DNA of 64,000 nt from Teichococcus vastitatis (GTDB taxonomy: Bacteria; Pseudomonadota; Alphaproteobacteria; Acetobacterales; Acetobacteraceae). This document shows positions 61,569 to 64,000 of this stretch, in pieces. The DNA lies in the NCBI RefSeq assembly GCF_003604215.1, contig NZ_QXGS01000005.1, positions 124,001 to 188,000 on the forward strand, read 5' to 3'. The notes under the pieces were generated by a model. It made no database searches. It worked only from the letters and a program-made list of their open reading frames with translations, and was not told where the DNA came from. The first letter of the stretch is position 1. Every line of letters begins with the position of its first letter. The position numbers and the translations under genes were made by a program.

Positions 61569-64000
61569 ATGCGAATTGCCATTGATATGCAGGGGGCGCT
61601 GACGGCGGGTTCGCGGCCGCGCGGCATCGGCCGCTACACCAGCCAGCTGGTGCACGCCATGGTGCAGCAGCGCGGTGACGACGATCTCCGGCTGGTTCTC
61701 AATGCCAACCATGCGGCGGCGGCGGAAGCAGTGGCGGCGGAATATGCTCCGCTGCTGCCGCGCGACGCGATCTCCCGCTACCGGGTGCCGGTGGGCTCGG
61801 ATCTTCATCTTCCGCCCGCGGCGCCGGAGCGGCGGCTGGGCGATGCCATCGTGCGGCGGCACATCGCCGGGCTGCAGCCCGACGTGATGATGGCCACCAG
61901 CCTGTTCGAACCCGCCGCGGCGGATTTCAGCCCGCTCGACCTGTCGCGCTATCCAGCGCGGTTGTCCGCCTGCATCCTGTATGACCTGGTCCCGCTGCTG
62001 TTCAGGGATTTGTACCTGAACAATCCGGTGGCGGAACTGAGCTACCGCGCCACCGCCGCGTCGCTGGCGCAGACGCACCTTCTGCTGGCCATCTCGGAAT
62101 CGGCCAGGCGCGACGCCATCCGGCTGCTCGACCTGGATCCCGGCAGGGTGGTGAATATCTCCGGCGCGGCGGATGGCCGGTTCGGCCCCCTTCAGCTCTC
62201 GTCCGATCAGGCCCAACCCCTGCTGGCGCGGCTCGGCCTCGAGCGCCCGTTCGTGATGTATGTCAGCGGTGCCGATCCGCGCAAAAACCTGTCCGGCGCG
62301 GTGGCCGCCTTCGCCGCCCTTCCCGATCCGCTCCGGCAATCGCACCAGTTGCTGCTGGTCACCAATCTGGGAGCCGGCGAAGCGGAGTTCCGCCAGAAGG
62401 CGGAGGCGCTCGGCCTGCCGCCGCAGCAACTAGTGCTGACCTCCGGCCTCGACGATGAGGCCCTGGTCCGGCTGATGAACCTGGCCACCGTTTTCCTGTT
62501 TCCGTCTCTGTACGAAGGCTTCGGGCTCCCCGTCCTGGAGGCGATGCAGTGCGGCACGCCCGTGCTGGCCGCGAACACCTCCAGCATCCCCGAGATCATC
62601 GATCGCGGCGACCTGTTGTTCGACGCCGGCGACAATTCTGGAGCCGCGGCCGGTCTGGCACGGCTGCTCGGCGACGCGGCATTGCGACGTGAGATCTCCG
62701 ACTGGGGCATTCGCCGGGCGGCGTCATTCACCTGGCAACGCTCCGCCCGGACCGCCCTCGACGCGATGCGCGAACGGCTCGCCGAACCCCCGCCCTTCCA
62801 CGCCATACCCTGCGAACTGCTCGATCTCGACAACGCCCGAACAGAGTTCGGCGGCATCCTGGCGGGCGCCCCGGCCCTCGATGAGCGGATCGGCGCGGTG
62901 GTCGACGACCTGCTGTTCAGCGTGCCCGGATTCCAGGAGGGTGCCTCGCGTCGGCTATTGATCGACGTCAGCATGACGCAGGGAACTGATCTGTGGAGCG
63001 GCATCCAGCGCGTCGTGCGGCAGGTCACCGCCGCCTTCTACGAGCAGCCGCTGCGGGACGGCGTCATTCCCCTTGCCGTGCGGCTGGAACCGCTGGCCGC
63101 CTTCTCGGTGCCGGATTTCGTGGCGGCCACCCTGGACCGCCCGCCGGCCGGCCTGCCGTACCAAGTGGAGATCCGCGACGGCGACGACCTGTTCATGCTG
63201 GACTCCAGTTGGGAACACTATGCCAGTTTTGCGCCGGTGTTCACCGAGGTCGAACGGCAGGGCGGCCGGGTCATCACCTGCATCTACGACCTGATCCCCG
63301 AACTGCATCCTGAGGTGTGCACCGAGAACATGCCGGAGGTGCATGGCCGCTGGCTGGCCAACGCCGTTCGGCACAGCCACGGGCTGATCTGCATCTCGCG
63401 CGCCGTGGCGGATGAGCTGATCGCCTATATCCGCAACAATGCCCTGTCTCACCGGCCCGGGCTGCGCATCGGCTGGTTTCACTGCGGCTCCAACATCCAG
63501 AGGGCGGGAACAACCCTGCCGGCTCAGCCGGCCACGGTTCAGGCCTTTGCCGGGCCACAGCCGGTGTTTGTCTGCGTCGGCACGCTGGAACCGCGCAAGG
63601 CGCAGGACCTGGCCCTCGACGCCTTCGAGCAGCTCTGGGCCCAGGGGATCGATGCCAGCCTGTGCTTGATCGGGAAGCTGGGCTGGAAGGTCGAGGCCCT
63701 GGCGGCGCGCATCCGCTCGCACCCGGAGCATGGCAAGCGGCTGCACTGGCTGAACGATGCGCGCGATGCCGACGTGGTGTTCGCCTACAACCACGCTGAG
63801 GCGGTGCTCTGTACCTCCCTCGCCGAAGGCTTCGGCCTGCCGATCGCCGAGGCGGCCCGGATGGAGCGCCCGGTGATCTGCAGCGACATTCCGGTGTTCC
63901 GTGAAGTGGGCGGCGCCGGCGCGGTGTATTTCCCCGTCGGCGATGCCGCTGCGCTGGCGGGCACGCTTCGGCGGTGGCTGGACGGCGAACGGCCGGCCGA
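61569..64000 (+). CDS. Tandem GT4 glycosyltransferase, truncated by the window end
   Basis: The frame is open from the ATG at 61569 to the right edge, over 800 residues, and continues beyond. The first GT4 unit (about residues 1-400) has RGIGRYTSQLVHAM, VSGADPRKNLSGAV and LFPSLYEGFGLPVLEAMQCG. The second unit starts near residue 460 (LLIDVSMTQGTDLWSGIQRV) and has CVGTLEPRKAQDLALDAF and CTSLAEGFGLPIAEAARMERP. Two GT4 units in one protein suggest addition of two sugars or a polymerising role in a cell-surface glycan. Partner of the FkbM methyltransferase. Confidence 0.9.
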   Translation, partial: MRIAIDMQGALTAGSRPRGIGRYTSQLVHAMVQQRGDDDLRLVLNANHAAAAEAVAAEYAPLLPRDAISRYRVPVGSDLHLPPAAPERRLGDAIVRRHIAGLQPDVMMATSLFEPAAADFSPLDLSRYPARLSACILYDLVPLLFRDLYLNNPVAELSYRATAASLAQTHLLLAISESARRDAIRLLDLDPGRVVNISGAADGRFGPLQLSSDQAQPLLARLGLERPFVMYVSGADPRKNLSGAVAAFAALPDPLRQSHQLLLVTNLGAGEAEFRQKAEALGLPPQQLVLTSGLDDEALVRLMNLATVFLFPSLYEGFGLPVLEAMQCGTPVLAANTSSIPEIIDRGDLLFDAGDNSGAAAGLARLLGDAALRREISDWGIRRAASFTWQRSARTALDAMRERLAEPPPFHAIPCELLDLDNARTEFGGILAGAPALDERIGAVVDDLLFSVPGFQEGASRRLLIDVSMTQGTDLWSGIQRVVRQVTAAFYEQPLRDGVIPLAVRLEPLAAFSVPDFVAATLDRPPAGLPYQVEIRDGDDLFMLDSSWEHYASFAPVFTEVERQGGRVITCIYDLIPELHPEVCTENMPEVHGRWLANAVRHSHGLICISRAVADELIAYIRNNALSHRPGLRIGWFHCGSNIQRAGTTLPAQPATVQAFAGPQPVFVCVGTLEPRKAQDLALDAFEQLWAQGIDASLCLIGKLGWKVEALAARIRSHPEHGKRLHWLNDARDADVVFAYNHAEAVLCTSLAEGFGLPIAEAARMERPVICSDIPVFREVGGAGAVYFPVGDAAALAGTLRRWLDGERPA

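Overview
The window is very GC-rich, gene-dense bacterial chromosome. Gene content (queuosine synthesis, lipid A disaccharide synthase, OpgC-type acyltransferase, UPF0262 and DUF983 proteins, many peptide-type ABC transporters, hydantoin and class II aldolase-like enzymes) and start/stop overlaps of the ATGA type point to an alphaproteobacterium, most likely Acetobacteraceae of the Roseomonas/Rhodopila sort. That placement is inference from gene families, not from a marker gene. I saw no rRNA, tRNA, insertion sequence, phage gene or CRISPR array.

Layout. 1-5.3 kb: tail of an alpha-E protein, transglutaminase-like protein, OpgC-type membrane protein and SGNH hydrolase on the plus strand, then an M20 carbamoylase and an SDR on the minus strand. 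5.4-10.9 kb: queuosine block queA-tgt-queF-queG-(unknown small gene)-queC-VUT transporter. 11.0-15.1 kb: a tight five-gene operon (RibD-C reductase, zinc-less MDR dehydrogenase, degenerate PTPS-like protein, GT4 glycosyltransferase, SAM methyltransferase). It looks like an undescribed pathway for a modified pterin or pyrimidine and is my main candidate for a new system. 15.2-19.7 kb: acid-sugar kinase, lipid kinase, 2-hydroxyacid dehydrogenase and a histone H1-like repeat protein. 19.7-21.0 kb: about 1.35 kb with no recognisable gene. 21.0-29.7 kb: D,D-carboxypeptidase, a hydantoin-utilisation set (hydantoinase, D-carbamoylase, hydantoin/Asp-Glu racemase), housekeeping genes, mtnA and a solute-binding protein. 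30-35.7 kb: rhodanese, ParA-like ATPase, small enzymes, AlaX-like editing protein, sulfurtransferase and cystathionine beta-lyase. 35.8-37.9 kb: glgX.

38.0-40.1 kb holds a Zur-like regulator divergent from hisI and a COG0523 metallochaperone, with a palindrome between them; this reads as a zinc-homeostasis locus. 40.2-44.4 kb carries GPP34, SDR, GNAT, nitrilase-like protein and lpxB. 44.5-46.3 kb is a KaiC-like double ATPase followed by a stand-alone receiver. 46.4-58.7 kb on the minus strand is two catabolic operons: a Dpp-type peptide/opine ABC transporter with two amidohydrolases and a class II aldolase-like protein, and a second aldolase-like protein with a glyoxylate/hydroxypyruvate reductase and an orphan PotA-like ATPase.

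59.0-59.9 kb is a decayed SBP family 5 gene with at least three lesions. 60.1 kb to the end starts a surface-glycan cluster: an FkbM methyltransferase with coiled coil and a tandem GT4 glycosyltransferase that runs off the window.

A small-gene leader at 25.3 kb folds its Shine-Dalgarno sequence into a perfect 8-bp hairpin and may be a translational switch.
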